IMG/VR virus record: IMGVR_UViG_3300017991_005548
Coordinates: 124,001-188,000 of that record
Reading direction: 5' to 3' (one strand)
Length of the DNA stretch: 64,000 nt
Source of the DNA: a virus
Of the stretch, positions 1 to 9,600 are shown piece after piece; the first letter of the stretch is position 1; each line of letters opens with the position of its first letter. The notes under the pieces were generated by a model. That model was given only the letters and a program-made list of their open reading frames with translations. It was not told the DNA's origin and did no database searches. The position numbers were made by a program, and so were the translations under genes.

Positions 1-904
1 ACTCATTGGCAGACCCGATAAGCTGATGGAAGTTCCCGACATTTTTAATGAAGATGTTGCTGATCTCTTCAAAGGTCCAACCAAGTTTCAAAAACCTTTT
101 GATAGCAAAAAGAAAAGCGTCTCTATGTGCTTGTGGTGCATCTTCGGCATAATCGCCAAAAACAGAAGGGTCAAAGAAGTATTCCCGATAACCATTCAGG
201 ATATGCCATTCCTTTTCTGGGGCTGATGGTTGAGGATCGCTACCGATATTAATTAAAATAAAGGGAGCCTTCTGAGAGAGAAGATTCTCAGGCTTATCCC
301 GCTTACGTCCATCAATGTCTATCTCTTCATAAAAATTAATCCCTTTGGTATCATGTGGAGAGACATAGCCCCCAAGAACAGTACCTTCTCGATCATCCTG
401 GGTTCTCATTTTTAAGTGGGGAGGGAGGGCCTTCGCAACAGATGGCATACGATTGAGATTAACCTCAATGATTGGAATCCTGTCAACGTTTTCTCCACCA
501 AGATCTTTATGGATTAGATCCTTGATATTTTTGAAGCCATCAAGATACCGTACTCTTAAAGATGAGAAGGGCGATCCATAAATGATAGGTTCTTTTGAGT
601 AAGTTCCAAAAGTCTCAACGACCTTATCTTTGATCTTGTCAAAGAGTTCTTCAAACTGATAGTTAGTGAAATAATCTTTGTTGATAACATAGAACCTTCC
701 AGAGTCGATATCATAACAGACCTGTAGAAGGTGTTTGGCATCGAATCCCTTGAACTGCTCCTTAAGAAGCTCCAAGGCGGTTTTTGCATTCATGCTGACA
801 GGAGCACGAAAAATTCTGGATTTGTGGTTTTTAGTTGGTAATGACGCAAAATAACTAACGATTTGGTTTCTTAGATTCGAGGTAGTCTGTTGCTTCGATG
901 TCAT
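1..904 (-). CDS. Hypothetical phage protein, 3' end outside the window
   Basis: An open frame runs from an ATG at 904 to the window edge, giving 301 visible residues, so the C-terminus is missing. I recognise no family. The visible part looks like a folded soluble protein with mixed charge and no signal peptide or membrane segment; landmarks are DAKHLLQVCYDIDSGRFYVI near residue 60 and WHILNGYREYF near residue 230. The ATG at 904 would overlap the end of the upstream phosphoesterase gene by 50 nt and has a GAG-containing weak Shine-Dalgarno. A second in-frame ATG at 793 lies outside the overlap but has no visible ribosome binding site. The preceding residues (MTSKQQTTSNLRNQIVSYFA) read as plausible protein, so I prefer 904. 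The tight coupling suggests co-transcription with the phosphoesterase gene. Confidence 0.7.
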   Translation of the reverse strand, partial: MTSKQQTTSNLRNQIVSYFASLPTKNHKSRIFRAPVSMNAKTALELLKEQFKGFDAKHLLQVCYDIDSGRFYVINKDYFTNYQFEELFDKIKDKVVETFGTYSKEPIIYGSPFSSLRVRYLDGFKNIKDLIHKDLGGENVDRIPIIEVNLNRMPSVAKALPPHLKMRTQDDREGTVLGGYVSPHDTKGINFYEEIDIDGRKRDKPENLLSQKAPFILINIGSDPQPSAPEKEWHILNGYREYFFDPSVFGDYAEDAPQAHRDAFLFAIKRFLKLGWTFEEISNIFIKNVGNFHQLIGSANE

Positions 905-2966
905 ATTCAATTCTCGCTTTGAACTCGCCCAAATTCCACGAATCTGGATCAACGGGTTCGTATGTTTTGCCGTTAAGTATCAACTTATAGTTGAATATTG
1001 CTATCGTTGTTGGCCAACTCTTTCCATTGTACTGATTACACATTCCAAGACCATGAATCCAAGCGGAAGCTTCTGGTTCGTTGTATCCCTGGTCCATTAA
1101 ACCTGAGAATCCAACAGCATAACAGCCGAATCGGATTGATGGATAATGTATATGCCCAATAAATGTGTTATGACCTAACGATCTTGACGCTTTCTCCAAT
1201 TTGTTTCCATTTTGGTTGTAAAAGGTCATGTCGCCATGTATGAACTTGGCGCTACCTATTTCCAGTACATTCTTAAGATAAGTTATCTCGTATCCAGAAT
1301 TTGTCAAGTCGCAAATGAACTCAACATTGAGAATTGAGTTCAATTGAGGGTATTTTTTTATGAAATCCTGGGCAAATCGCTCATGGTTACCTGTAATCGC
1401 ATGGCGTTCCTTTGCCCATTTTGCCATTCGTTTCATAATATAGCTGGTTCTTGCCCCTTCGTTCAAATAATCACCAAAAATTACATGTCCTTTGTCCAGA
1501 TCATGGTGGTTAATTGCCTTGGCATCAAAAAAGTCTCCAACATTAACTAATACATCTGGTTTGTAATCTTTACATACTTGTTCCTGGAGATCAAGCACAT
1601 TAGCGTCATGACTTGGAGCATGCATGTCAGCCGTCACAAAAATCTTTTTACTTGGTTCATGTACGCCTTTTGAAGAAATGATTTTGTCGAAATACGAAGT
1701 GTAGTATTCGCCATTTATTTGCTGAACCAAACATGGTACAACAGTATGATCCCCATCTTCATTTACATGAACAATCAGAATCCCCTGATTCCAAATCTCA
1801 TATTTATGCTTTTGCTTTCTATACTTAGAAAACCCATCATGATAGGCGACTTTCACAGTCCTTCTGTCTTGAAAGTCAATCTGTTTGATAGTTCTAATTA
1901 TGTGTTTCTCGCATAATGATCCAGGAGACATGAAGAAATGGGAAGATCCATCAGATGCGGCTTTAGAAACAACCTCTTGTCGATGACAGTTCACAATCAT
2001 CTTGCCTGCAAAAATCTCGTTATCAAGGTTTTTAATAGAGGTTGAGACATAATCAGTGATCATATCCTGATTACTTACGGTCAGGTCATGTCCTAAATTA
2101 ATATCTTCTCTAATAATTTTATAGCTAAAGTTATGGGAGAACCTTTTCTTATGAACAAACTTGAGTTCTTCTGTTTTAGCAAGAACAATTAAGTTCTCCA
2201 CATCTCCCCACTTAAAGCTAATCTCATTATCGTCATCTAGAATATGACCTATGTGAATGACATTGTCTGCGTCAAAGAAATCGTTGACATTATTAATTAG
2301 ATCAAGCATCTTTCTCTTAGTATGCTTGCCATGAGAGTCACCAACAACGATATAGGTTCCTTCATCAAGTTGGATCGATTCCTCATTTCCCAACCCATAT
2401 TCATCAAGGTCTTGAGTTGCGAGGTCTTTAATCTCTGTAAAACAGATGGGAAGGTCTTTTTCTTGAAGGTTGATCCTTTCCAAAAAGTCGTCTTTTCTCA
2501 TCTCTTTAATTCGACAGTAATTATGTCTACTCAAAGAGACCATCGCATTAACTAGATGCTGAATCAGTTCTTCATTACTTTTGGCTTCCTCATCCTCACC
2601 TTTTTCATTAGCATGGAAAGTTGCCGCATGCCATGCTTTCCAGTCTGTATTCTGTGCTTTCCTTTCAACAGAAGAGACAGTTCTCTCCATCTTCTCTGCT
2701 ATAAAAGGGTATGATTTTTCAGAATCTAGATACGTATGGAGACGCAACATATCCTGTTGACTCCATACGCTTCGTCTATTTATGGGGTCGGTATTTTCTT
2801 CAGTATCATCGAAGAAATGTTTCCAATTTACTCTACTAAATTTTCTTCTGGCCGCATCACCACTACATCTCAGTTCCTCCCCGATCTCTGGCCATGTTTT
2901 TCCTTGATTAACTCTCAGTTCATACAATTGTTCGGTGTTGTCATTAGTCCAAAAAGACACGCTCAT
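855..2966 (-). CDS. Tandem calcineurin-like metallophosphoesterase with N-terminal Myb/SANT-like repeats
   Basis: This 703-residue protein has three parts. Residues 1-110 hold two Trp-containing helical repeats of Myb/SANT type (FWTNDNTEQLYELR, then WSQQDMLRLHTYL), which usually bind DNA or protein. Residues about 200-335 resemble a phosphoesterase fold with damaged motifs: GDSHG is kept, but GHILDDDNE stands where GDxxD is expected, KTEE replaces GNHE, and NCHR replaces GHxH. Residues about 440-640 hold a second copy with the full metallophosphoesterase set: D447-x-H449, GDFFD (D478, D481), GNHE (526-529), H577 in IHGD, and GHIH (604-607). The family binds two metal ions and hydrolyses phosphodiesters or phosphomonoesters; the substrate here is unknown. 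The start has a GGAG ribosome binding site and a TATAAT box 32 nt upstream, so it probably opens its own transcript. Confidence 0.85.
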   Translation of the reverse strand: MSVSFWTNDNTEQLYELRVNQGKTWPEIGEELRCSGDAARRKFSRVNWKHFFDDTEENTDPINRRSVWSQQDMLRLHTYLDSEKSYPFIAEKMERTVSSVERKAQNTDWKAWHAATFHANEKGEDEEAKSNEELIQHLVNAMVSLSRHNYCRIKEMRKDDFLERINLQEKDLPICFTEIKDLATQDLDEYGLGNEESIQLDEGTYIVVGDSHGKHTKRKMLDLINNVNDFFDADNVIHIGHILDDDNEISFKWGDVENLIVLAKTEELKFVHKKRFSHNFSYKIIREDINLGHDLTVSNQDMITDYVSTSIKNLDNEIFAGKMIVNCHRQEVVSKAASDGSSHFFMSPGSLCEKHIIRTIKQIDFQDRRTVKVAYHDGFSKYRKQKHKYEIWNQGILIVHVNEDGDHTVVPCLVQQINGEYYTSYFDKIISSKGVHEPSKKIFVTADMHAPSHDANVLDLQEQVCKDYKPDVLVNVGDFFDAKAINHHDLDKGHVIFGDYLNEGARTSYIMKRMAKWAKERHAITGNHERFAQDFIKKYPQLNSILNVEFICDLTNSGYEITYLKNVLEIGSAKFIHGDMTFYNQNGNKLEKASRSLGHNTFIGHIHYPSIRFGCYAVGFSGLMDQGYNEPEASAWIHGLGMCNQYNGKSWPTTIAIFNYKLILNGKTYEPVDPDSWNLGEFKARIEYDIEATDYLESKKPNR

Positions 2967-2998
2967 ATAAATTTCTCCACAAGAAATGATATACTATA

Positions 2999-3004
2999 AT
3001 TATA
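2999..3004 (-). promoter_or_regulatory. Candidate -10 promoter box (TATAAT) upstream of the phosphoesterase gene
   Basis: On the minus strand the short gap between the Ser-rich gene and the phosphoesterase gene reads GGCTATAATTATAG. The TATAAT box ends 32 nt before the ATG at 2966. Similar boxes lie 32-36 nt before the starts at 29348, 50571, 59297 and 61416. No convincing -35 element is visible here. Function is inferred from position and recurrence. Confidence 0.45.
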
Positions 3005-3020
3005 GCCAGCAATCCGCCGA

Positions 3021-3674
3021 CTACAAGCAAAAATACGAAAATTCAACAAAACCCATTTCCTCAGGTACATTTTCATATCTAACAACAAACCCATTTTCGA
3101 GCAATTCATAGACATAAAGTCTTGGAAAATCGAATGGGCCTGGATACTCGTTTGAAGTTGTGCTACTGTCACTACTTAAAGATTGGCTTGAACTACTGGA
3201 TGAGTCTTTTGAGCTAGAACTGGACGTACTGTCTGAACTAGGAGTATCTTCGCTACTGGTGCTGGAAGAATCTAATGAGCTTGAACTAGAGGAATACTCT
3301 TGTGAGCTTGAACTAGGAGATCCTAAGCTACTTGAAGAAGATTCGCTTGCCTCTGTTGAGCTACTACTGCTTGATGAGTCTTTTGAGCTTGAAGAACTGG
3401 ATTCAGTAGAAAGTGAAATTGAAGTAAGACTGGATTCAGAAGTTGGGCTTGATGAGCTTGATGAAGATATTCCCCCTATTGATAAACTTGATTCACTAGA
3501 AGAACTATATTCAATAGCTGGATTATAAATAGGTATAGAGGCCCATGTGATAATGGCACTCGTTATAGGATAACCAGTTATGATAGTAATATATCCATCT
3601 CCTGAACCAGCGTAAGCCTTCTTTCCTGTCAGGGGATAGTTATCAGATCTTCTTAAATCGTATCGTCTTATCAT
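3021..3674 (-). CDS. Ser-rich linker protein with short N- and C-terminal caps
   Basis: This 217-residue protein starts with about 50 ordinary residues containing GYITIITGYPITSAIITW, continues with a Ser-rich tract from about residue 56 to 175 broken by D, E, T and P, and ends in a 40-residue cap with aromatic residues (RLYVYELLENGFVVRYENV). The start overlaps the stop of the preceding giant gene as ATGA, so translation is probably coupled and the product should be made together with that protein. No catalytic motif or signal peptide is seen. It is probably a small virion or tail-fibre accessory protein, a role inferred only from its place and from the shared linker type. The Ser tract matches the linkers in the neighbouring giant proteins. 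Long open frames on the opposite strand are by-products of the repeat. Confidence 0.75.
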   Translation of the reverse strand: MIRRYDLRRSDNYPLTGKKAYAGSGDGYITIITGYPITSAIITWASIPIYNPAIEYSSSSESSLSIGGISSSSSSSPTSESSLTSISLSTESSSSSSKDSSSSSSSTEASESSSSSLGSPSSSSQEYSSSSSSLDSSSTSSEDTPSSDSTSSSSSKDSSSSSSQSLSSDSSTTSNEYPGPFDFPRLYVYELLENGFVVRYENVPEEMGFVEFSYFCL

Positions 3675-6600
3675 TCTGGTAGCCTTTTGCTTATTGGAAC
3701 GTTTATAATAGTTCCATCACTTGACCTCGGAATCCTTTTGGAAATATTATACATTACTCCAATATGATGGATAACTGCGACCTCATCAGTGAAATTTGTT
3801 ACTCTTGTTGCGACTCTGAATGATGACGCAAAGAACAAATCCATAAATATAGTTGTCGATGGGTCCTGTGGAGCCAAGAATGTAATCGTCCCTTCAATAT
3901 TATTGGCCGCGTATTCTGAAGAATCAATCAAAGTCCCTTGAGTCTCATCCAGTCCAAGTCTATAAACATTCAGTGTAAAGTTTGCATTCCATCGACCATT
4001 AACAGCCGTATAAGTTTTGAAATCTTCTGTTTGTAATAATTCATTAAACCTTGTGGGCAATATCGTATGTTGATCTGGAATGATGTTATAGTACTCTTCT
4101 GGTCTCAAGGATTCACTTTGAGTCATAAGGTATTCTACAGTAGAGTTCTCTGGGACATCTGCTTCGCTAGTTATATGAATTGAAGAAATGTATTCGTCAT
4201 CGTCCAAGTTCACTGAGATTGGTTTGAAGAAAATAACGAATTCTCTTGGGTTGTAATAATCAACTTCTACTCCACCGTTAATTACTGGGGTTTGGAAATC
4301 AGAGTTTCCAACGAGTTTGATCTCATATTGAATATATTTCTGCAAAGCATCAATTGACTTGTCATGTTCATAAGGAATTGAATAGTCAATGAAGTCAGTC
4401 CAGTCAGAATATGTAATCCCATCTACACTAGTTCTTATTCTGTAGGTTACTTCTGCTCCTGTAGGAACGGTAACTCCCGCTATTACAGTAGTGTCTGGGA
4501 TATTGGGATTCTCAAAGACAATCGTCCCAGTAAGAGTTGTTGTGTTAATTTGTAAATTATTCCCTGATGCGATCTCATTACAAATACTATTTATTTGGGC
4601 TGAAGTGCTGTTATCTAAGTAGAATACAGACGATCCTCCCTCCTCTCCATATTTCTCAAGCAAGATAGAGTCAGATGCATGGGGTTGCCCTAATTGAATC
4701 GGAATTATCTGAACTTCACCCTCTCCATCAACAAAGTTGACAGTTTGTACAGCTTGATTTAAAGAATTCTCGGATGTATTCTCGTCGCCATCTGTGACAA
4801 TGATTACAAATTTCTTATAGTCTTTGTAATCTTCGTTATTTGTTTGATATTGGACCAATTGCTCTGCGGCTCTTTTTACTGCATCATGCAATTGACTTGC
4901 ACCAAAGAAACCAAATGAATCGATTGCAGAGGCCAAGTAGATATCATCACTTGTTAACTCTGGGACTCTATGTCTAATGGATGGATACCATTGTTGAATA
5001 CTGGCCACATTGATGATGAATTGTCTTTCGGAAAGATAACCATCAGACGTTGCAGAAACTCTGGCCTTAATATGCATGTAATCTCTTTTTACTCCTGCTC
5101 CCATTACCAAGAATCCAGGATCAGTTCCTTCTTCGTCTTCTGGTGGTTTGTATGGAAGTAGTTCAACAGTAATACGAGATCCATCAGTTACAATCTCTTC
5201 TGGTACGACAATTACATTCCCGATATCGTCAACGTACTGATACTCAGGGAACTTCGCATAAACACGAATATCAAAACCTCTTTCAGTTTCTTCGATATCG
5301 GTAGCAGTATAGAATGTTGCGGACGTATCTTCACTTCCAGCAGGGCCAGCAACTCCTGATTGAGATGAAGCTTCTTCTTCGTCCTCATAATCTAATATAA
5401 AGATTGGTTCACCATTATTAAGGTCGTTCCCCAATTCTATCTTAGTAGCAAGTCGTCTTGCCAATTCAGTTCCAGCAGGCACTTCGAGCGTAGCAAACAT
5501 CATTCTGTTGCCTTCTGGATTCACAGGTTCATTTTCATATGGTTGCGAATTTGTGGGATCGTATCTAACTGTTCCATTTACAACAAAGTCTGTATCAATA
5601 TTCTTTGTTGGAAGAATGTTCGTCATGGCAACACATCTGACATTATGAGAGTGACTTAACTGCTCATCTGATTCATAGCTGGTAAACGTATGAGTATGAT
5701 TGCCAATTGAGCCGAACAAATTAATCGTACTTGTCGTAGTGCCATTCCCATTGATATCTAAGCTAATTACATGAGTGTGACTGCTTACTACTTCACCTCC
5801 GCTATCTTCGTCATATACGTCTGAACGAATTAAACCAGACTGAACAGAATAGTCAGACAAAGAAATGTCTTGGTTGGGACCGACAATCAAACAACCATCA
5901 ATCAGGTTTCTTGTATCCTTCATCTGAGGTAACTGTCCACCAGAAGCATTACTCTCTTCGCAAATTCCACTTTCAAATGTCACTTTTGGCAATGGATACT
6001 CTATTACTGACTCAAAATCGGTTCCCTCATTAATTGTGAGTTGATTGAGAATTGGTTGGCCTTTCCAAGTCAATTCAGCATAGATTCTTGCAGTAGTAAC
6101 TCCATCTCTGACAAAATTAGTCTCATATTTTAGCTCAATACCAAGGGGTTCCACATATTGTTGTAGTGGTTTTGGAATTCTAATGCCACCACCAGGAGTG
6201 GGGAGTGGCCTTCCATTGGCGATTTCTCCTCTTCTGTATCCCCCTTCTTCCTTTCTGTAAGAGGTATATGCTTCAACCTGACTTAACCAAGGCTCTCTAA
6301 AGATCTCACGTTCTCCAAGAGGTTGCTGATGTCCAATATTTTTGTTTTTAGGAATGGCTGTTAACTCAAGCCTATCTGTTTGCCAAGTGGACCTTCTAGG
6401 GTTTGAATTGAATGTTGTTAAAGTTCTTGGTAAATCATTCGGTTGTCCCAAACCTCTAAGCCTTTTTACACCATCCTCTCCAACGAAAATGTCAGTTGGG
6501 TTGAAGTCATCTTGTAAATCCACTACAATTTTTGCGTTTGGATTACTTTCTCCATCAGCGTAGATAGGTGTCAGAGCGTCTTTTGCATAAAAAATGAATG

Positions 6601-9600
6601 AATCATCCTCATCTCCAAAGTTCTGACCAGTCAAGCTAACGATCCTTCTAACTTTTCTTACATATCCAGATGGATGGAAAACTTCAATATCTACATTAAC
6701 ATCCACAATTGGAGGGCAAAGTTCTGCCGCCGCCGCACCCGCTTCCCTTGGTTCAACTGGCTCTATTGGCCCAATGAATACCCCTCCAGCCCAACCATTA
6801 TCAGTAACACTTGAGCTTGGCTCAACATTAAATTGTTTGGCTGATCTAAAAGAGAAGTTTACTTGGACGTTATCTTCAACAACTTCACTAGCGTCAAGAT
6901 ATTCCACGCCAGTCCCTATCTCATAAACTTCATTTTCAGCAGGGACCAAAACGCCTGGATTTACAGAAGTTATAGTAACTGGATTCGCTATGAAGAACAT
7001 ATCTGCTAATATTTGCTCATGTTGATCTCTGTCCCCAAACGATACAGAAGCTTCGATAAATAACAAGGAAACAATATCACTCGTTGGTATTGTTATAGAG
7101 GCTTTGCCATTAACTATTTCTAAAGAGAATTGATACTGCTCAAACTGTTTGGCATATGTCCATTCTGCTGGATCTTGATAGAAAAGTCCGCTTTCTTCCT
7201 CAGTATCTTGTTGAACAGATCCACCAACAAGTTCAATGTATTGATTAATGATGTCATTTGCGTTAGTAGATCTGAGTCCAGTTCCAGAACTTGCACTTGG
7301 TGCGCTATCCGTCTCATTAACAGATTCAAGAACTTCTTCGAACGGATTGTTTTGAACTATTTCTCTCCATTGATCGATAGCTGTTTTGGGTGTTTCCACA
7401 GGCTCCCCATTTTCATCAACAGCCACATTTTCCAATGGTCTTATATTAGCAAATTGTTGAGTTGTTGGATATGAAGAATCTTTATAAACAACATTTGATG
7501 CTGTTGCATCCAAATCAATCACTCTATTTGTATACAGAGTTATATTAATGAATTGATCGTTAGCTAAAACAAACTCATCAGCCACAATATAATTAAGAGT
7601 AATTGTACTGCCATCAGAAGCATGATATCCTCTAACATACCTTTTCTCATATCGTGGAAAACAATCTAAGCTATCTTCATCTTTTGGAGCGGCTAGATAA
7701 TATTGGACCCGATCTGATTCAACATAAGTACTGTCAATAACAATAGGGGAAATAAAAGAAACTTCAAATGGATCTAGATACAATCTAGCAAGAGTCCTCC
7801 CAGTTTCACCCATAAAATCGGCATATGCGAAAATCTCATAATCTTTCGAGAAGAATAAAGGATTTTCTATGCCAGGGATATTCAGCCCTTCAAAAGTTTT
7901 CTCCTCATATTCAGTGGCAAAACTCTGCATAGATGACGTAGCCAAACCATTAGAGGTATATATTGGAGTTTCGATTACATAATCGACATCTTCTTCTGTG
8001 GCATCAGTTTCTTCAGCAGTTGGTAATTCTGTGGCCGTTTCTTGATCCCCATCATTTTGCTCTAATTGAGCTACAATATCCGTTTCAGGAGAGTATCTGA
8101 GTAATCGACTTAAATCTTCTTCTTTGTCTTTTACTGTTTCCAATATATCTTCAACAATAGGAAGTACCCTTGCACAAACGTTACCATCAACAGTTGGCAT
8201 ATCAAGAGTTTGCCTCTGAGTAAATTTTTCTGCAAGATTCAAATCTTCATAAGGAGTTGATGGTGGAACTCTGTCGATATCATATGGTTTTAATAATGAT
8301 GGATCAACATCTTTGTCATTAACAATTGGAGTCACATCAACGCTAAGTATCTCTGTCGCAAGAATATTATCTGTTGGAGTTAACTTCTCATCTGACGATT
8401 CGTTAAGTCTTATGGTTGTTCCCAATTCAGCAGAAACATCAAACAAAAGTGGATCGACAATATCAATGTATGGCCCAAGATTTGGATCAGTTCCAATCTC
8501 ATCAATTTTGGTTGTTTGGATGTTACCTGATTTATCTAGAATATCAATAATACTTTCTCTGAAATACCCCTCAGTAGATTGTACATAAATTCTTTTTTGG
8601 CCAGCAAACGATGGGTATGTTACAAAGGCTGATTCTATTTTGTCTTTTGCAAAAATGTCTGGCTCTTTATCAACTAACAAATTGACTTCTGTTCCGTCAG
8701 GGAACGGAGTTCCATCTTTCTCAAAGAAACTCATTGGAAGAAGGGCTGTCTGCCCAAAGAAGAAGATGTTATAACTCACCCATTCACTAAATGCTTCGAA
8801 ATCCCACTCTAAATAGTAACCATCTGAATTCTGCAAATAAAAGACGACATCTCTTGAGACCTTAGTATCTCTAACAAGGATGTTTGCGGTTGATCCGTTA
8901 ATGTTTGTTATTTTGTTATAAGAACTGTCTTGAACAATACTGCCAGCTAAACTATTATTTGTGACAGCGAGGCGCACACCAGGATCGAAGGTTATTGTAT
9001 TACTATCAATCTCTGTGATTGTATGGCCAATATTAGCGGCATCCCCTTGTAAGATATCTATTACATCTCCAACTTCAAAATCAGAAGCGTCTTCAACTGT
9101 TACAGTTGTGTCTCCAACATACAAAATGCTAGTAATATTGCTTTGCGTTATTCCTGCATTTGTTAGTAGCTTTCTGGAGATAAGATTTGTAGATGCAACG
9201 ATATCTATGGACTCTTCATTATTTGGGGCATTATTCCCAAGAGTAATTGAAGGAGATTCACTGCCAGGATAAAATAACTGCCAATTAGTAAGATTTACAT
9301 CACTAATAACATTGAAGTCAACTTTGAAATCTCCAATATTGTATGTATGGTTATTTTCAAGAGTCTTAAATCCATAAGCAATCATGGGATCTTCAACAGA
9401 AACAGCAGTAACTGATGAGAAATCTATTGTCGCATCACCAGTTCCAGAAACCAGATTCAAAGTCCCACTATCAATTGGACTAGTGTTACCATATGTAATT
9501 AAAGAAATCTGATCACTTTTTAGCTTATGTTGAACCGTAAACTCAGCACCATTATTCTCATAAACAGCGTCAACATCAGCCTGAGAACCCGAAACATCAA

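Noticed and set aside
2963-3172. 69-residue minus-strand frame between the Ser-rich gene and the phosphoesterase gene
   Set aside because: It lies mostly in another frame of the Ser-rich gene, has no ribosome binding site, and covers the promoter region.
3160-3528. Plus-strand open frame rich in Leu/Glu opposite the Ser-rich gene
   Set aside because: It is the mirror of Ser codon repeats on the other strand, has no ribosome binding site and is nested in a minus-strand gene. The same holds for the plus-strand frames near 19953-20237 and 58377-58649.
7120-7329. Alternative-frame minus-strand frames within the giant genes, for example 69 residues here and 127 residues at 34769-35152
   Set aside because: They lie inside long genes in shifted frames, lack ribosome binding sites, and show skewed composition.
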